DNA from: Flaveria trinervia
Lineage: Eukaryota; Streptophyta; Magnoliopsida; Asterales; Asteraceae
DNA: 64,000 nt
Reading direction: 5' to 3'
Assembly (NCBI GenBank): GCA_025506515.1
Contig: JACCIX010000715.1
Span: forward strand, 1-64,000
Part shown: one piece after another, positions 11,556-22,494 of the stretch
Layout of the letters: every line of letters starts with the position of its first letter
Numbering within the stretch: position 1 is the stretch's first letter
Program-made: the position numbers and the translations under genes
Notes under the pieces: generated by a model
Databases searched by the model: none
What the model was told of the DNA's origin: nothing
What the model saw: the letters and a program-made list of their open reading frames with translations, nothing else

Positions 11556-12333
11556 ACATAAATCATTAGTATTTGATCAACCAAAAAAGCATTAAAGGAA
11601 TATAAACATTAAATACATTGTGTTCTATTACATGATTCAAATACAAAAGAAGATAAATACATAAACATCTAATCGTTACTTTTATCTTGGATCATGGTTT
11701 CATCACTTGGAGGAGCAGAGGTAGAGGCTGATTGATCTTGTCTGTTCTTAGTCCTATTCTCTTGACCTCTAGCAGTGGCCGATGCAAGTGCATCCCCTCC
11801 TTCTGCTTCTTCATCATCACCACTCTCTTCATCTTCATCCAGATCATCATCATCACTATCATCACCATCTCCCTCTTTAATCTTCAGAGGCTCATCTTTA
11901 GATCCTTTAAGTTTGAGCATGATGGTCTTCTTAGCATTCTCCAACTCTTCAATTTTCTTAGCAGAAGTGACTCTATGCTCTTGGAATTGGGCGATCTCGA
12001 GGCTCTGAGCAGCTATTTACTGGGCCTGCTCCTTGATTAGCCGATCCTGCTCCGAGATCTGATGTGACTGCATAGCAGTGAGATCTGCAAGCTATCAGAT
12101 CTGTGCAGTCTTCTCTTCATCAGCAGCTAACAGTCGCATTACCATACGGTTTAGCGCTGACAGCTGGTCCTCTACCCCAAATTGAGGTAGATGAGATCCA
12201 TATATATGTGCAGGATCAGATGAGGGTCCTGATTGGTGGCTAGTGGTGGTGGTGGTTGTGGTAAAGATTGGGTTGGGTCTGTGAGATATTGGAGGTGATG
12301 TAGGAGTGAAAGATATGGTGGTGGTTGGTATAT
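11556..12333 (-). pseudogene. Accessory gene of element 3, middle acidic region and possible intron
   Basis: 11944-11669 encodes a strongly acidic stretch (DDSDDDDLDEDEESGDDEE) ending in a stop at 11669. 12330-11945 appears to be a Gln/Glu/Leu-rich probable coiled coil, with frame breaks. 11668-11556 is AT-rich. Reading minus, a GTAACG near 11680 and an AAACAG near 11532 could be splice sites, which would join the acidic region to the C-terminal part. No transcript evidence is available, so a decayed frame is the alternative. Confidence 0.45.
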
Positions 12334-13707
12334 TTACAGTGGAGGGAGGTGTGGTAGTGGTAGTTGTAGCTGTGGTGGCTGTGTGGTGGCTGTGGTGGTG
12401 GATGGTGTGGCTGTAGAAGTGGTAGGGATGGTGGTAGATGTAGTGGCTGTGGTGGGTACGAAGGTGAGTCTCCTTCTCTTCTTCTTCTGGCCGTGGGGCT
12501 GAGCCATCCGTTTCTTCCTCGATCCAGTCGAGGTGGATGCTCCCCCTAGAACACGGCTAGTAGACTCAGGAGCATAGCTAGGATCTACAGTCGTCTCTCC
12601 CGAATCCCTGGGGCGTTCACCAACCGCCCGGAGTCCATACTCGGTGGGAACAACCTTGCTTCCCACGGTCCTCGTCAAGGGCTCCTCATCTGACTCTTCC
12701 TCCTCCTCACCAGGTATGAAGTCCTGGTGGAAGCCTGCAGACTCAGCTATGTCGCCTGTTGGGGCAGACACTGGGGTTATAACATCTGAAGCTGTGCCCC
12801 TCGTTGGAGCAGGCATATCATCCCCAACATCCCCACTATCATCATCGTCTGAATCATGCTCTGGGAGCAACAACCTCTCATCATCTGAATCGCTGTCATC
12901 ATGACGCCATTTGCGTCTACCTGGTGCCACATATCGTTCATTTGCCAGATGGCCGATCAACCTTTTTACCTGGGGCTTTACCTGCTTGCCCCGATACACT
13001 CTCATGCGACCCAAAGTTGTGTCATCCATAACCTCTAGGGCAACCGCATCATGTTTCTCCTTGGGAAGTAATGGTAACTTCTCGTTAAAGATCAGCTGCA
13101 GAAATCTGGGATACATACAAAAACCCTCCTTCCCCTTGGCCTCCAGATTCTCCACCAGATACGAGAAGATCATGCTCGAGAAGCTGAAGGGGTGGTTCAG
13201 CACCAGTGCCACATAGGCATTCTGAATCTGGTCTGACAGGTTATCAAAGCCACCCCTTCGAGAAGCAATACACTTCAGGATCACATGCGCCAAGTATTTA
13301 TACTGGGGACACAGGTTGCTCTTGTTGAGCACACCTGAGTTGATGTCCCCAGCATATTTAATCCTGAGGAAGCAACCTCTGACTGTAAGTGGATGTAGTC
13401 TGGTGGGTTGATCAGTATCATCCCTAAAATCAAGTACTCTCTGGATGTCAGCTGCTGTAATTTCAATGTCATGACCATGAATGGAGCTCCGTATGCTGTA
13501 AGGCTCATGTGAACGATCTACGGAGGCATTTTCCCAAAAAGCCTGATGTAACGACCTGTAAGGAGTACACTGTGTGGATATGGCTTTGTGTATCCGAGAG
13601 CGTTGAAGGAATGCAATAATATCTGTAAACTCGGCTCCATTCCGAGTCGTATGGTCCAAATGAGCACATATATTGTGCTTTGGATTTATGGACCATCTAT
13701 CAGCCAT
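12334..13707 (-). CDS. Accessory protein of element 3, N-terminal domain
   Basis: I choose the start MADRWSINPK at 13707; an upstream in-frame Met at 13722 lies before a good splice acceptor (13713-13712). The frame is open to 12334. Residues about 1-210 form a domain also found in elements 2, 4, 6 and 8: an F-W near residue 55, then I-x-G-x-x-I-x-I-T/A, an L-D block, a stretch equivalent to G-Y-x-G-D, a His/Leu helix block, and MYPRFLQLIFNEKL near the end. A basic segment with acidic Asp runs follows, then a Pro/Thr-rich tail of short T-T-T repeats with a possible nuclear signal (KKKRRRLTF). I see no signal peptide or membrane segment, so an envelope role is not supported. The function is unknown. 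Confidence 0.75.
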   Translation of the reverse strand: MADRWSINPKHNICAHLDHTTRNGAEFTDIIAFLQRSRIHKAISTQCTPYRSLHQAFWENASVDRSHEPYSIRSSIHGHDIEITAADIQRVLDFRDDTDQPTRLHPLTVRGCFLRIKYAGDINSGVLNKSNLCPQYKYLAHVILKCIASRRGGFDNLSDQIQNAYVALVLNHPFSFSSMIFSYLVENLEAKGKEGFCMYPRFLQLIFNEKLPLLPKEKHDAVALEVMDDTTLGRMRVYRGKQVKPQVKRLIGHLANERYVAPGRRKWRHDDSDSDDERLLLPEHDSDDDDSGDVGDDMPAPTRGTASDVITPVSAPTGDIAESAGFHQDFIPGEEEEESDEEPLTRTVGSKVVPTEYGLRAVGERPRDSGETTVDPSYAPESTSRVLGGASTSTGSRKKRMAQPHGQKKKRRRLTFVPTTATTSTTIPTTSTATPSTTTATTQPPQLQLPLPHLPPL

Positions 13708-13711
13708 TGAC

Positions 13712-14251
13712 CTGAAACACAAGACACATAATCATTTGTAAGTCATACATTCAAAATTCAGTTCAAGGAGTATAGTTTAAATTCAATCCGATACATTCGT
13801 GCGAATGAATCATGCGACTGGAGTCAGTCGTTTGTTCTTTCGTGCGACCGAGCTCGTTCGGGTGAATGAGACATGCGACTGAGTTCAATTTGCTGACTGA
13901 GTCTGCGATTGGTTCAGTCGGCTAACTGAACTCATTCGCATGGTTCATTCTGCCGATTGATCCAATCGCAAGATTCAATCATGCGATTGGAGTTCATCCG
14001 AATGACCAATCGCATGACCCCCTATTCAATCGACTGAGGTTCGAATCTTGACCTAATTCAAGTAATTTAACATGGTTTAATGGTCCATTAGACTCGCCAT
14101 CTTGTCACTAATGACCTATTAAACTTAATTTTAACATTTGCTTAGTTTATGTAGGTTATTAGGGCATTTTTCAATCCGGTTAATATTCATTCGAATAACA
14201 CAAATTTGACTCAAGATCTTCTGATTTCTATAAGATTTAACTGCAATGTAC
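13712..14251 (-). other. Putative 5' intron of the element 3 accessory gene
   Basis: On the minus strand CAG/GTACATT at 14252-14250 is a good donor and TTGTGTTTCAG ending at 13712 a good acceptor, four bases before the chosen ATG. In element 8 an acceptor-like TATAG persists at the same place (about 63500) despite divergence. The 540-bp interval contains a second motif array (about 13792-13995). Confidence 0.45.
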
Positions 14252-14390
14252 CTGTATACTTGTCAATCGAATGTCAGAAGATCAATAGCAATGTGAAAAC
14301 ACGATCTCTAGGAATTTTTGGCAGAGTAACGGGAAAGAAAGCGATTTGGGTGCGATTGGGAGTGATGAGTGAAATGCGATCGACTGAGGC

Positions 14391-14402
14391 CCTTTAAATA
14401 CT
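14391..14402 (-). promoter_or_regulatory. Putative internal TATA box for the accessory gene (element 3)
   Basis: The minus strand reads GTATTTAAAGGG. It lies just downstream (minus direction) of the motif array 14408-14725 and about 140 bp before the putative splice donor, as expected for a core promoter. Confidence 0.5.
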
Positions 14403-14407
14403 GACCC

Positions 14408-14725
14408 TAATTTCAATCGGCCGACTGGCCTCATTCGCTCAGTTCATTCGGGCGACTGAGGTTCAGCCGTGCGATTGGCCCAGTCGGTCGCTTTCAGTTG
14501 GCCGACTAAGTCTCAGTCGGTCGCTTTCAGTTTCTTTGGCCGACTGAGTCTCAGTCGGTTGACTGACTCATTGGCCCCTGTCATTCGGTCGAAAGGATCA
14601 TTCTTAAACGCCATTCGGGTGAATGACTAAGTTTCATGTCCAGTCATGCGAATGGGATCCATTCGCATGGTTGGTCCATATTCATGGTCCAAACGTGCGA
14701 ATAGGTCACACTTAGTAGATTTTCT
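14408..14725 (-). promoter_or_regulatory. Family-X motif array upstream of the internal TATA box
   Basis: More than a dozen variants of the inverted word CAGTCG-nn-CGACTG are packed here, for example GGCCGACTG, CAGTCGGTCG and CAGTCATGCGAATGG. The same word family fills the LTR just upstream of the LTR TATA box (9866-10072; 23267-23482) and the leader (22553-22765). Confidence 0.7.
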
Positions 14726-15441
14726 GCCATTTCGAACATTTTAACCTTTTGAAATAGACATTATGAGTTTTGATCATCTCAGACATGATCATTTTAACCA
14801 TTTAGTCACCTCAGACGTGACTACTTTAAACTTGAAAATTCATGTCGTCATCTAGACATGACCCATTCAGAGAGTGATCCCTTATCGATTTTCATGATGT
14901 AGTCCGGCAAACAAATTAACTAAAACGACTCGCTAAATTAGAAACTTAAACTAAAGACTAAAAATTAAGACTTTGTTTTGGCTTTTTGTGAGAGATAGAA
15001 CCTAAGGTGGAAATCTACTGGATTTGGTTCCGGAATCGAAAGCTTCAACTTAGATTGACCACACCTGGACCAATTCAATTTTGGAATCATACAGGCACAT
15101 CAAATCATTTGGGACTTGTTATCAAAATCTTTTGATGCTCAATCTTGGTGTTCATCCAGAGTCATTAGCAATTTTAGGAAATCATCCTGGAACTCTTAGA
15201 TCACCACATTGATTTAAACTTTCAAGAATTGCAGCCACAATGATTGTCAATATGTTTGTCCACTTAAATCCATACACAGACTCTTGACACAAACTGGTGA
15301 TTTTTTTTGGTTTATTATTTCAACGAACATTTGTGGATCCCACACTTATATGGTAATCAACATTCCTCAGGAGCTTTGAGCGGTCTACGGTTATTTTTAC
15401 AAGAAGAGACTATTCTTAGAGCTTTCAAGGAGAAGCCAATC

Positions 15442-15549
15442 CTCAGGTCAGTGCCATCACACAGTAGAGAGGCGGCAAACAACATGAATTCTAGAATATC
15501 TAGGTTATGCTTATCCTCAGGTCAGTGCCATCGCACAGCAGAGAGGCGC
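15442..15549. repeat. Short direct repeat, about 33 bp twice
   Basis: The block CCTCAGGTCAGTGCCATC plus CACAG-AGAGAGGCG occurs at about 15442-15475 and 15516-15549 with three mismatches, 74 bp apart. Confidence 0.8.
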
Positions 15550-16115
15550 ACAACCTATCTCCTTATTAGAGCAGCTTAATATTATTTTGCACCAAATGCA
15601 CTAAAAACATAAGTCATTAGCTTGATAGCATTTTTATTTCATTTTTTCTGGTGCTTTGCTCTATTTATGGTCATCCGCACACATTTGTGGCGTTTACATG
15701 CTCATTACCCCTTATTGGAATATTGTTGATTGTGTTAACCAGCGATAAGATGGAGCCCACAGTCAGTTGAACCACTTAGTTTGATCTTGAGATCACCAGT
15801 CAGGTCTAATCATCTATTGTGTTGAATCTACCGACATATCAATTGTGGTCTAGCACCTGTAGGTCTACTCTCATTGTGTTACCTTAAGAGTTACCAGTTT
15901 TTCTATCATCTTCCCTTTTATATTGCTTAGACTACACAGACTTATACTTTGAATTTTTGCACCTTTTCTAAATTAAAATTTCAAAGTCCCTCTTGATTTG
16001 TTCCTGTGTACTATCATATTCCAAAGGGTTTGAATCGGTATCACAGATACGATCTACCTTATATCAGCTTTCCACTTCTTCTCCCTCTCTTTTTTTAAGT
16101 TGCTTGCTGACTTAT

Positions 16116-16128
16116 TCTCCCCCTAAAA
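16116..16128 (-). other. Internal polypurine tract after pol (element 3)
   Basis: The minus strand reads TTTTAGGGGGAGA, very like the terminal PPT and lying about 130 bp beyond the pol stop. Extra PPTs between pol and the 3' LTR are known in Sireviruses; here it could prime an additional plus strand. Confidence 0.55.
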
Positions 16129-16260
16129 TACTAAAATCATAACCGGTATTATTATTTTAGGATTTTAATAAACAGCAGAATAACATAAGTTTAACGTTAA
16201 CCAGACTAATTTAACCAAATAAGCTCAAACAAAATGAAGAATTAGCTAAGCTACATCGGA

Positions 16261-17151
16261 CTACACATGATCATTTTCAGGAATAACCTCACTTCTCTTT
16301 TTAACGCCATTGACCTCTAGCAAATATTGAAAACGTGGTTTATCAAAGGCTTTAGTATAGAAGTCAGCACGTTGAAAATCAGTATTAATTTTTACCACAT
16401 CAATTAAGTTCTTTTCAAAACAATCTCGTATGAAATGATATTTAATACCGATATGTTTGGTCTTAGGATGTTGGACCGGATTTTTAGTTACTGCAATTGC
16501 AGCAGAGTTGTCTACAAAAATAGGAGTCGAATAGAATGTTAAACCATAATCCCGCATTTGCTGTTGAATCCAGATGATTTGTGAACAGCAACTTGCAGCA
16601 GCAACATATTCGGCTTCACAGGTTGACAATGCAACCGATGTCTGCTTCTTACACTGCCAGGTAATTAATCTTCTCCCAAAGAATTGACACCCTGCTGATG
16701 TAGACTTGTAGTTCATCTTGCAGCCTCCGTAATCCAAGTCACTATACGCCGTGAGCTCAAAATCATCATCATGAGGATACCACAACCCAAGTGTGGGTGT
16801 ACCCTTTAGATAGCGAAAAATCCTTTTGACCCCGATCAGATGATTGACCTTAGGTTTAGCCTGATATCTAGAGCATAAACATGTCGCATACATGATATCA
16901 GGTCTAGAGGTAGTGAGATACATGAGGGATCCAATCATTCCTCGGTACATTGTGGCATCCACAAGATCTCCATTTTCATCAAGTGCTATGTCGTGATTCG
17001 TAGCCAGTGGAGTACCAGCAGCAGATGCATTCTCCATGTCAAAACGATTGAGAATGTCTCTTACGTACTTGGTCTGATGTAGAAAGATCCCATTTGGTGT
17101 TTGATCCACTTGTAGCCCGAGAAAGAACTTCATCTCCTCCATAGCACTCAT
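16261..17151 (-). CDS. pol: Copia RNase H and end of reverse transcriptase (element 3)
   Basis: This part of Pol removes the RNA from RNA:DNA hybrids during cDNA synthesis. The frame is open for 296 codons. It begins in the RT connection region (MKFFLGLQVDQ; then LMYLTTSRPDIMYAT), followed by RNase H with the acidic positions in YSDLDYGG, CEAEYVAAA and DNSAA, and the H-P-K-T-K-H-I motif near the end. The family usually reads S-D-A-D at the first site and this copy reads S-D-L-D. The stop at 16261 is the end of pol. Upstream, a frame break near 17160-17175 separates it from the YVDD part. Confidence 0.9.
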   Translation of the reverse strand: MSAMEEMKFFLGLQVDQTPNGIFLHQTKYVRDILNRFDMENASAAGTPLATNHDIALDENGDLVDATMYRGMIGSLMYLTTSRPDIMYATCLCSRYQAKPKVNHLIGVKRIFRYLKGTPTLGLWYPHDDDFELTAYSDLDYGGCKMNYKSTSAGCQFFGRRLITWQCKKQTSVALSTCEAEYVAAASCCSQIIWIQQQMRDYGLTFYSTPIFVDNSAAIAVTKNPVQHPKTKHIGIKYHFIRDCFEKNLIDVVKINTDFQRADFYTKAFDKPRFQYLLEVNGVKKRSEVIPENDHV

Positions 17152-17175
17152 CTCAACTCTTTTCTCATAACTGCT

Positions 17176-17777
17176 TCAAACTCTTTGCATAACTCTTCGT
17201 TCTTTGAACCTGAAAATTATGTCATCAACATAGATTTGTACGAGCAGTAGGTCGCCATCTTTTTCTTTAATGAACAACGTCCAGTCAATGACTCCCCTGC
17301 GAAAGCCGTGTTTCACAAGATGAGTCGAGAGTTTCTCATACCAAGCTCTTGGAGCTTGATGAAGCCCGTATAAAGCCTTGTCGAGCTTGTAGACTCTATC
17401 CCGATGATAAGGATCTTCAAATCCCTCGGGTTGACTGACATAGACTGTTTCTCTAATTTCCCCATGAAGAAATGCACTCTTCACATCTAATTGATAGACT
17501 TTAATCTTCATGTACGATGCATAGGCAAGGAAGATACGAATGGCTTCCATCCTTGCCACGGGTGCAAACACCTCATTGTAATCAATTCCCTCGACTTGGC
17601 AAAAACCCTAACTACCAGTCGAGCTTTATTCCTGATAATGACCCCTTGGTCATCTTTCTTGCATTTTAAAACCCATTTGGTGCCAATGACCTTAGCACCT
17701 TTAGGTCTATCAACCAGAGTCCATACACCTAACTTCTTGAACTGAAGAAGTTCTTCTTGCATTGCACACTCACCCAC
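17176..17777 (-). pseudogene. pol: Copia reverse transcriptase, catalytic part (element 3)
   Basis: RT copies element RNA into DNA in the particle. Two overlapping frames cover the domain: 17777-17508 with V-I-G-T-K-W-V-L-K-C and KARLVV, and 17571-17176 with QLDVKSAFLHGEI, LYGLHQAPRAWYE and the active site YVDD at 17221-17232. The break between them is near 17590-17610, where the plus strand shows CAAAAACCCTA, a run prone to length error. A second break lies near 17175. Apart from these the domain looks intact. Confidence 0.85.
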
Positions 17778-18248
17778 GCCTCATCATTTAGCTTCACTGA
17801 CATATTTTGGCTCAAACTGTGAGACAAAAACCGATAGGCACCATCATGAATATATCCCTTTTCCATAACGAGATAATCAGCTGAGTACAGTTGATTTCGG
17901 GTTTGTACTCCTGATCGGACATCCCCAATGACATTGTCTAAGGGATGATAAAGCGTTTAGACGTGATCCTGGAGTAGTAGGAGTTTGAGGTAGCTAAGAT
18001 GATGAACATTTGGTTCTTCATCTGAGGTAGTTGGAGTTTGAGGCTCTGACGTCGAAGGTGCACCACTGGTAGATGCTTGTGGACTTTCAGAATTGGAACC
18101 TGTTCCTCCTAACTGTTCTGGTTATCTTCTTCAGCTTCATTTTCAGAGAGGTGTCACTGTCGTTGATTACTCCCCCCTTACTGAGTAGATGATTCTCCAT
18201 GTGAGCTAGATGTTGGTGGATTCAAGCTATCATACATCATTCGTGTAG
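17778..18248 (-). other. Integrase-RT linker of element 3
   Basis: A low-complexity Ser/Pro/Glu-rich linker between integrase and RT, with several frame breaks. A purine run on the minus strand (AAGGGGGGAGTAAT, about 18170-18183) resembles a PPT. Confidence 0.6.
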
Positions 18249-19055
18249 CTAATTCGTCATCCGAGGGGGAGAGAGAGGAATGTTGAATGACTTGAAGAAT
18301 CCATCATAGTCAAAGAAGTAGGCGGGTCCTTTGCCAGTAGGTGGTGTGGTGAATCGTTGAACATCAACATTACACCAAACTTCTACTAGACCTGTTGAGT
18401 TGTTGTAAACTCGCTTGTTAGGTATGTTGTATCCTAGAAAGATGCCTTCATATGCCTTCTCGCTGAATTTACCCTCTTGTGTCTTCTTCAGAAGTGTGCA
18501 CGTCGCCCCAAATGATTCAAGATACTCCAAGTTCGGTTTGCGTCTTTGTAGTAGCTCGTAACATGTTTTTCCGTGGCGCTTGACTATCAGGACTCGATTT
18601 AGTGTATAACATGCATTTGCCACTGCCTCATTCCAGAATTGGATAGGCAGTTTCGAGTCTGCCAGCATAGTCCGTGCTGTCTCTATCAAGCTCCTGTTCT
18701 TTCTCTCAGCAACGCCATTCATCTGAGGTGTGTAAGCAGAAGTGAATTGATGCACAATCCCCTTTTCCTTGCAGTATTCCTCCATCCACTGGTTCTTGAA
18801 TTCCGTTCCGTTGTCTGAGCGTACTTGTCTAACTTTCAGCTTGTAGAGAGATTCCAGTGTGGTTACCAACTCCTTGAATGATTCAAATGTTTCTGATTTG
18901 GATTTCAGAAACATTACCCAAGTGAACCTTGAGTAGTCATCGGTGACCACAAAACAGTACAAGTCGCCTGCAATGCTCTTTGTACTGACTGGACCGAACA
19001 GATCCATGTGAAGAAGTTCAAGAGGAAGTTCTATTGAATTAACTTTCTTTTCCAT
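18249..19055 (-). CDS. pol: Copia integrase core and C-terminal region (element 3)
   Basis: Integrase inserts element cDNA into the nuclear genome. The frame of 268 codons starts in the HHCC to core linker (MEKKVNSIELPLELL) and contains the catalytic core: D in LLHMDLFGP, D in RSDNGTEF, and E in MNGVAERKNRSLIE. Next come LPIQFWNEAVANACYTLNR and the C-terminal GFLGYN/KRVYN-type block common in copia integrases. The first zinc region lies in another frame just upstream (19056-19250). Element 9 carries the same gene with only a few changes. Confidence 0.9.
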   Translation of the reverse strand: MEKKVNSIELPLELLHMDLFGPVSTKSIAGDLYCFVVTDDYSRFTWVMFLKSKSETFESFKELVTTLESLYKLKVRQVRSDNGTEFKNQWMEEYCKEKGIVHQFTSAYTPQMNGVAERKNRSLIETARTMLADSKLPIQFWNEAVANACYTLNRVLIVKRHGKTCYELLQRRKPNLEYLESFGATCTLLKKTQEGKFSEKAYEGIFLGYNIPNKRVYNNSTGLVEVWCNVDVQRFTTPPTGKGPAYFFDYDGFFKSFNIPLSPPRMTN

Positions 19056-19655
19056 ATGAGACTTCTTTGTCTGTTTACCTTTCTTGCAAGCTATACAGAA
19101 ATCAGAAGCTGAAAGTTCTTGACATTAACACCTCTCACCAGATCCTTCTGAATCAAGTGATTCATCTTCCTTTGACTGATGTGTCCCATTCTCCTATGCC
19201 AGGAGATGGAGTCTTTTTCAGTAGCTTTGGATAGAAAACACTAACCTCATGATCCATTGTAGAAGCTGTTGACAGATCCAAGACATAAAGATCTTTATAT
19301 CTTGAAGCAGTCATCAACACTTGGTCCTCTGGGATCATGTAGTCTTTCTTTAGTACATAACACTTCTTGTTGTCGAAGATGACTTTAAATTCCTTATCAC
19401 ATATTTGAGAAACAGAGAGTAAGTTTTTTGAAGTTGCTGGACGTAGTTCACCCTATCAAACTTAACTTTCTGATTTCCAACTTCTCCCTGAGCTGTGATA
19501 TAGCCTCCCTTGTTTCCAGCAAACGAAACATGCCCTCCTTTTATTTGTTTGACATTTGATAAAAGAGCTCTGTTTCTTGTCATGTGCCTGGATGCTCCGC
19601 TGTCTACTATCCACGTGTTAGTTTCAGCACTGTATTGAACAACCTGCACATACAA
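19056..19655 (-). pseudogene. pol: Copia protease and GAG-pre-integrase (element 3)
   Basis: 19655-19350 encodes the protease with WIVDSGASRHMT. It leaves frame at a T run near 19430 that is one base shorter than in element 9. 19330-19056 encodes the GAG-pre-integrase/HHCC part (histidines in H-x-x-M-G-H-I, cysteines in C-I-A-C-K-K-G-K), also with one-base differences from element 9 (near 19104 and 19243). Since each copy is open where the other breaks, these may be recent or artefactual frameshifts in a formerly intact Pol. Confidence 0.8.
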
Positions 19656-19723
19656 GGTAAAGGATTAGTTTAGGTTAGGAACCCAAGCCTTTACTGGCTT
19701 GGGTTTCCCAAAGGCATCACATA

Positions 19724-22494
19724 TCAGAAATTCAACCCATTGACCCTTAGAAGGTGAGGGTAGCTCAGGTTCCTTCTTGTCATCATTAACAGACATAGAG
19801 ATTGACTTTTCTTTCCATAAGCCAGATTTGTGCAATGCATGTTTGTGATAAACAGTCGACTGGCTAACGGTTGAACCTTCTGTTCACTAGTTTTTCTAGG
19901 TGGAGTTAAAGAGCTCCTTTTAGAAGACTTAGGTTTTGAGTCCTGAAGTTCAATCTTCTTCCTAGGTGTCTGATAATAAGAACAATAGGAAGCAATGTGT
20001 CCACATTCTCCACAGTTGTAGCACGCCCTGCTATCAACTTTGTGATTAAACTTTCTTTGTGGAGACGTGTGTGACACTCTAGTAACATCACTCACTTTAG
20101 GTTTTGACTCTAGTTCTTTTGATGTGTTTACTGGTTTAACAAAATTAACTGATTTAACCTGTTTGACATCCTTTTCTTTTTGGTTAATTGGTATTTGACT
20201 TGAAGTATGTGAAAGATTATCCTTAAAAGCCCTTTTAGGTTCTGATTTGACTTTGTTTGAACCTGACTTTAAGTTAACCTTTTCAAATTCCTTTTCCAGA
20301 TTAACACAAGGCAATTTACCCTTTGCCTTTGAAGTGGTCTCCTTTTGTTGTTTTCCAGTGTCAATAGATGAACATAAGGGATCTGGATCACTAACAAGAG
20401 GAGTAACACTACATGATCCTTGATGGGATTACTATTTATAGGTCTAGTCTTAGTGTTCATCAAAGTCTCAGGTGGTGGCGGAACCACTTTATAACCCAGT
20501 CCCTCCCGTTGTTCCTTTCTTTCACTAAGTTTGGACTTGTGTGAAGAACTAGTCCAACTATGCAGTTTCTGTTTTAGTGAATTTACTTCTACTTCTAGAA
20601 CTGCCTTTTGCTTCTTAGTGTCTTCTAGGGAGTTTAGATAATACCTAATGTCATTAGCTTGATTAAAGGCAACTACTTTGTTTCCCTAAGCTGTTTAGTC
20701 AAAAGGTCTATCTTTTCTTTATAACTGTGCTCATTTTGTTTTAATACCCTATTAGCCTCAGTGCATAGATGCAAATCTTTTATCAAGTTATCATTATGAT
20801 CTAATAACCTAGCAAATTTAGCATCTATGCTATTCCTAAAGGCATCACAATCAGAACAAGCATGATTATTAAACATTGTGTCAGTAGTACTTACCTGAGT
20901 TGATTCAGAAGCGTTTGCCATCAATGCAATATTAGATGATTCTGATTTTGTTGCTTCTGTCTTTTCTGTCTCTGACATGGTAGTCTCCGCTTTTGGCTTG
21001 TAACTGACCTCGGTTGCAGTTGCTTCTTCACTATGTGACATTGCTATCTCAACTGCTAGATCTCCTTCACTAGCGGAATCACTGTCAATATCTTCTACAC
21101 TTGCAATGTTTGATTCCCCCGGTGAGACAAACCTAAAGCTCCAATCCTGTCCTTCATCATCATGAGCAGTCAAGGCTTTGAGTCCTTGTTTGAGGAAGTA
21201 GAACTGGTAGTTTGCTTGTCTAGACGAGTGAAGGATGAGAACGGGTTCCCGTTCCCAGTCTTCTTTGGCTTCACACATTCTCTCTTGAAGTGCCCCTTTT
21301 CACCACAATTAAAGCAGGTCACTTTACTCTTGTCGAAGCCAAAGGTGGTATCCTTAGTAGCAACCAAGTTCTGTCCAGTCTTTTTCACAAACTTCTTCGC
21401 CCTCTGGACAGCACTAGCTAAGGCCCACATTATATCCATTTTCTCAAGCTCCATTTCGTCCACCTGCTTGTAGTCCTCGTCTGCCAGATGGCAGTTTCGA
21501 ATATTTCCAGCAACAAGTTCATCATAAAATGGACCATTGTTGCCAATAGATCCATGTGCTCTCGAGCTACTTCCATAGTCACATTACCGAGGTTCTCGGT
21601 CTTCAGTCTAGTAGCATTCGCTTCAGATCCAATGTATTGGGTACAAGAAGACCCTGACGTTTCTGAACCTGAAGGAGGTTCATGTGTAGGACTCGATGAG
21701 CTAGACACAAATGCAGTCTGGAGAGGTGCTCCAAATGTCTTAGCTTGAGGCGTGGCATTGTATAAAGCTGGATTTTGATTGTACGTAGACTTCTGAGCTC
21801 TGTACTTCATTCTAAGTGATTCTTCTCGCAACTTAAGAATGAAGTCATTAATATCCAGTTTTGATAACATTCCATTCTGTCTAAGATTAGACACGAATGA
21901 AACCCATTTTTCAGGCAATCCGTCTGCAAAATTATTAACTTTCTCTTCCATGGTAGTAGCCACTCCATGTGTATGCAGTTCACTCATCAGATGGTAGAAT
22001 CTATCTATAACATCGTCCAAACTCTCGTTTCCCATCGATGAGAAGTTGTCGAATTCCTTCTTTAACTCCTTAGCCTTGATTGCCTTCAACGAGGCATTCC
22101 CGTCGTACCTCTTCTCTAGCTCATCCTATAGTTTCTTGGACTGCTTATTCTCTGAGTACTGGTGGAATATCTCTTTAGGGATAGACTGTGTAATCAATGC
22201 ATAGACCCTCTTCTCTGCATTATATTTGACTTTCTGTGCGTCTGTCATCCCTCCTAAGGTTAACTTTACTCCATCGGCTCCCACCGGCGTACTATATCCA
22301 ATCTCGATGGCCTCCCACAGATTCGGATCCACTCCATTGAGGTAGATCTCAAAACGTTGTTTCCAGTGGGGAAACTCATCTAACGTTAAAAGCTTTGGTG
22401 GTTTATTATGATTACCCACCTCACTCTCAAGTAACAGCAGGTTCTGGATCCTAGAGTCCTTCCCAGCAGTAAAGGATGACATTTGATCTTCCAT
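19724..22494 (-). pseudogene. gag: Copia gag with two zinc knuckles (element 3)
   Basis: The start is M-E-D-Q-M-S-S-F at 22494. The N-terminal half is a UBN2-type gag domain (F-P-H-W-K-Q-R-F near residue 42, later LDDVIDRFYHLMSEL). A stop at 22126-22128 lies in frame, TAG where the family has the Trp of a W-D-E-L block. A one-base loss near 21526 shifts the frame relative to element 9. Knuckle 1, CFNCGEKGHFKREC, is at about 21285-21330 and knuckle 2, CYNCGECGHIASYC, at about 19982-20025, separated by an acidic Ser-rich stretch and a coiled coil. Further one-base breaks lie near 21178, 20682 and 20350. Confidence 0.85.

Larger units (their letters stand above)
14726..16260 (-). other. Spacer between RNase H and the accessory gene promoter (element 3)
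   Basis: About 1.5 kb without a convincing frame. It contains a direct repeat of about 33 bp (15442-15549) and a purine tract near the pol end (16116-16128). Small open frames here lack any recognisable domain. Confidence 0.6.

Noticed and set aside
15307..15579. 90-codon open frame in the element 3 spacer
   Set aside because: It lies on the strand opposite to all element 3 genes, spans a short direct repeat and shows no domain.
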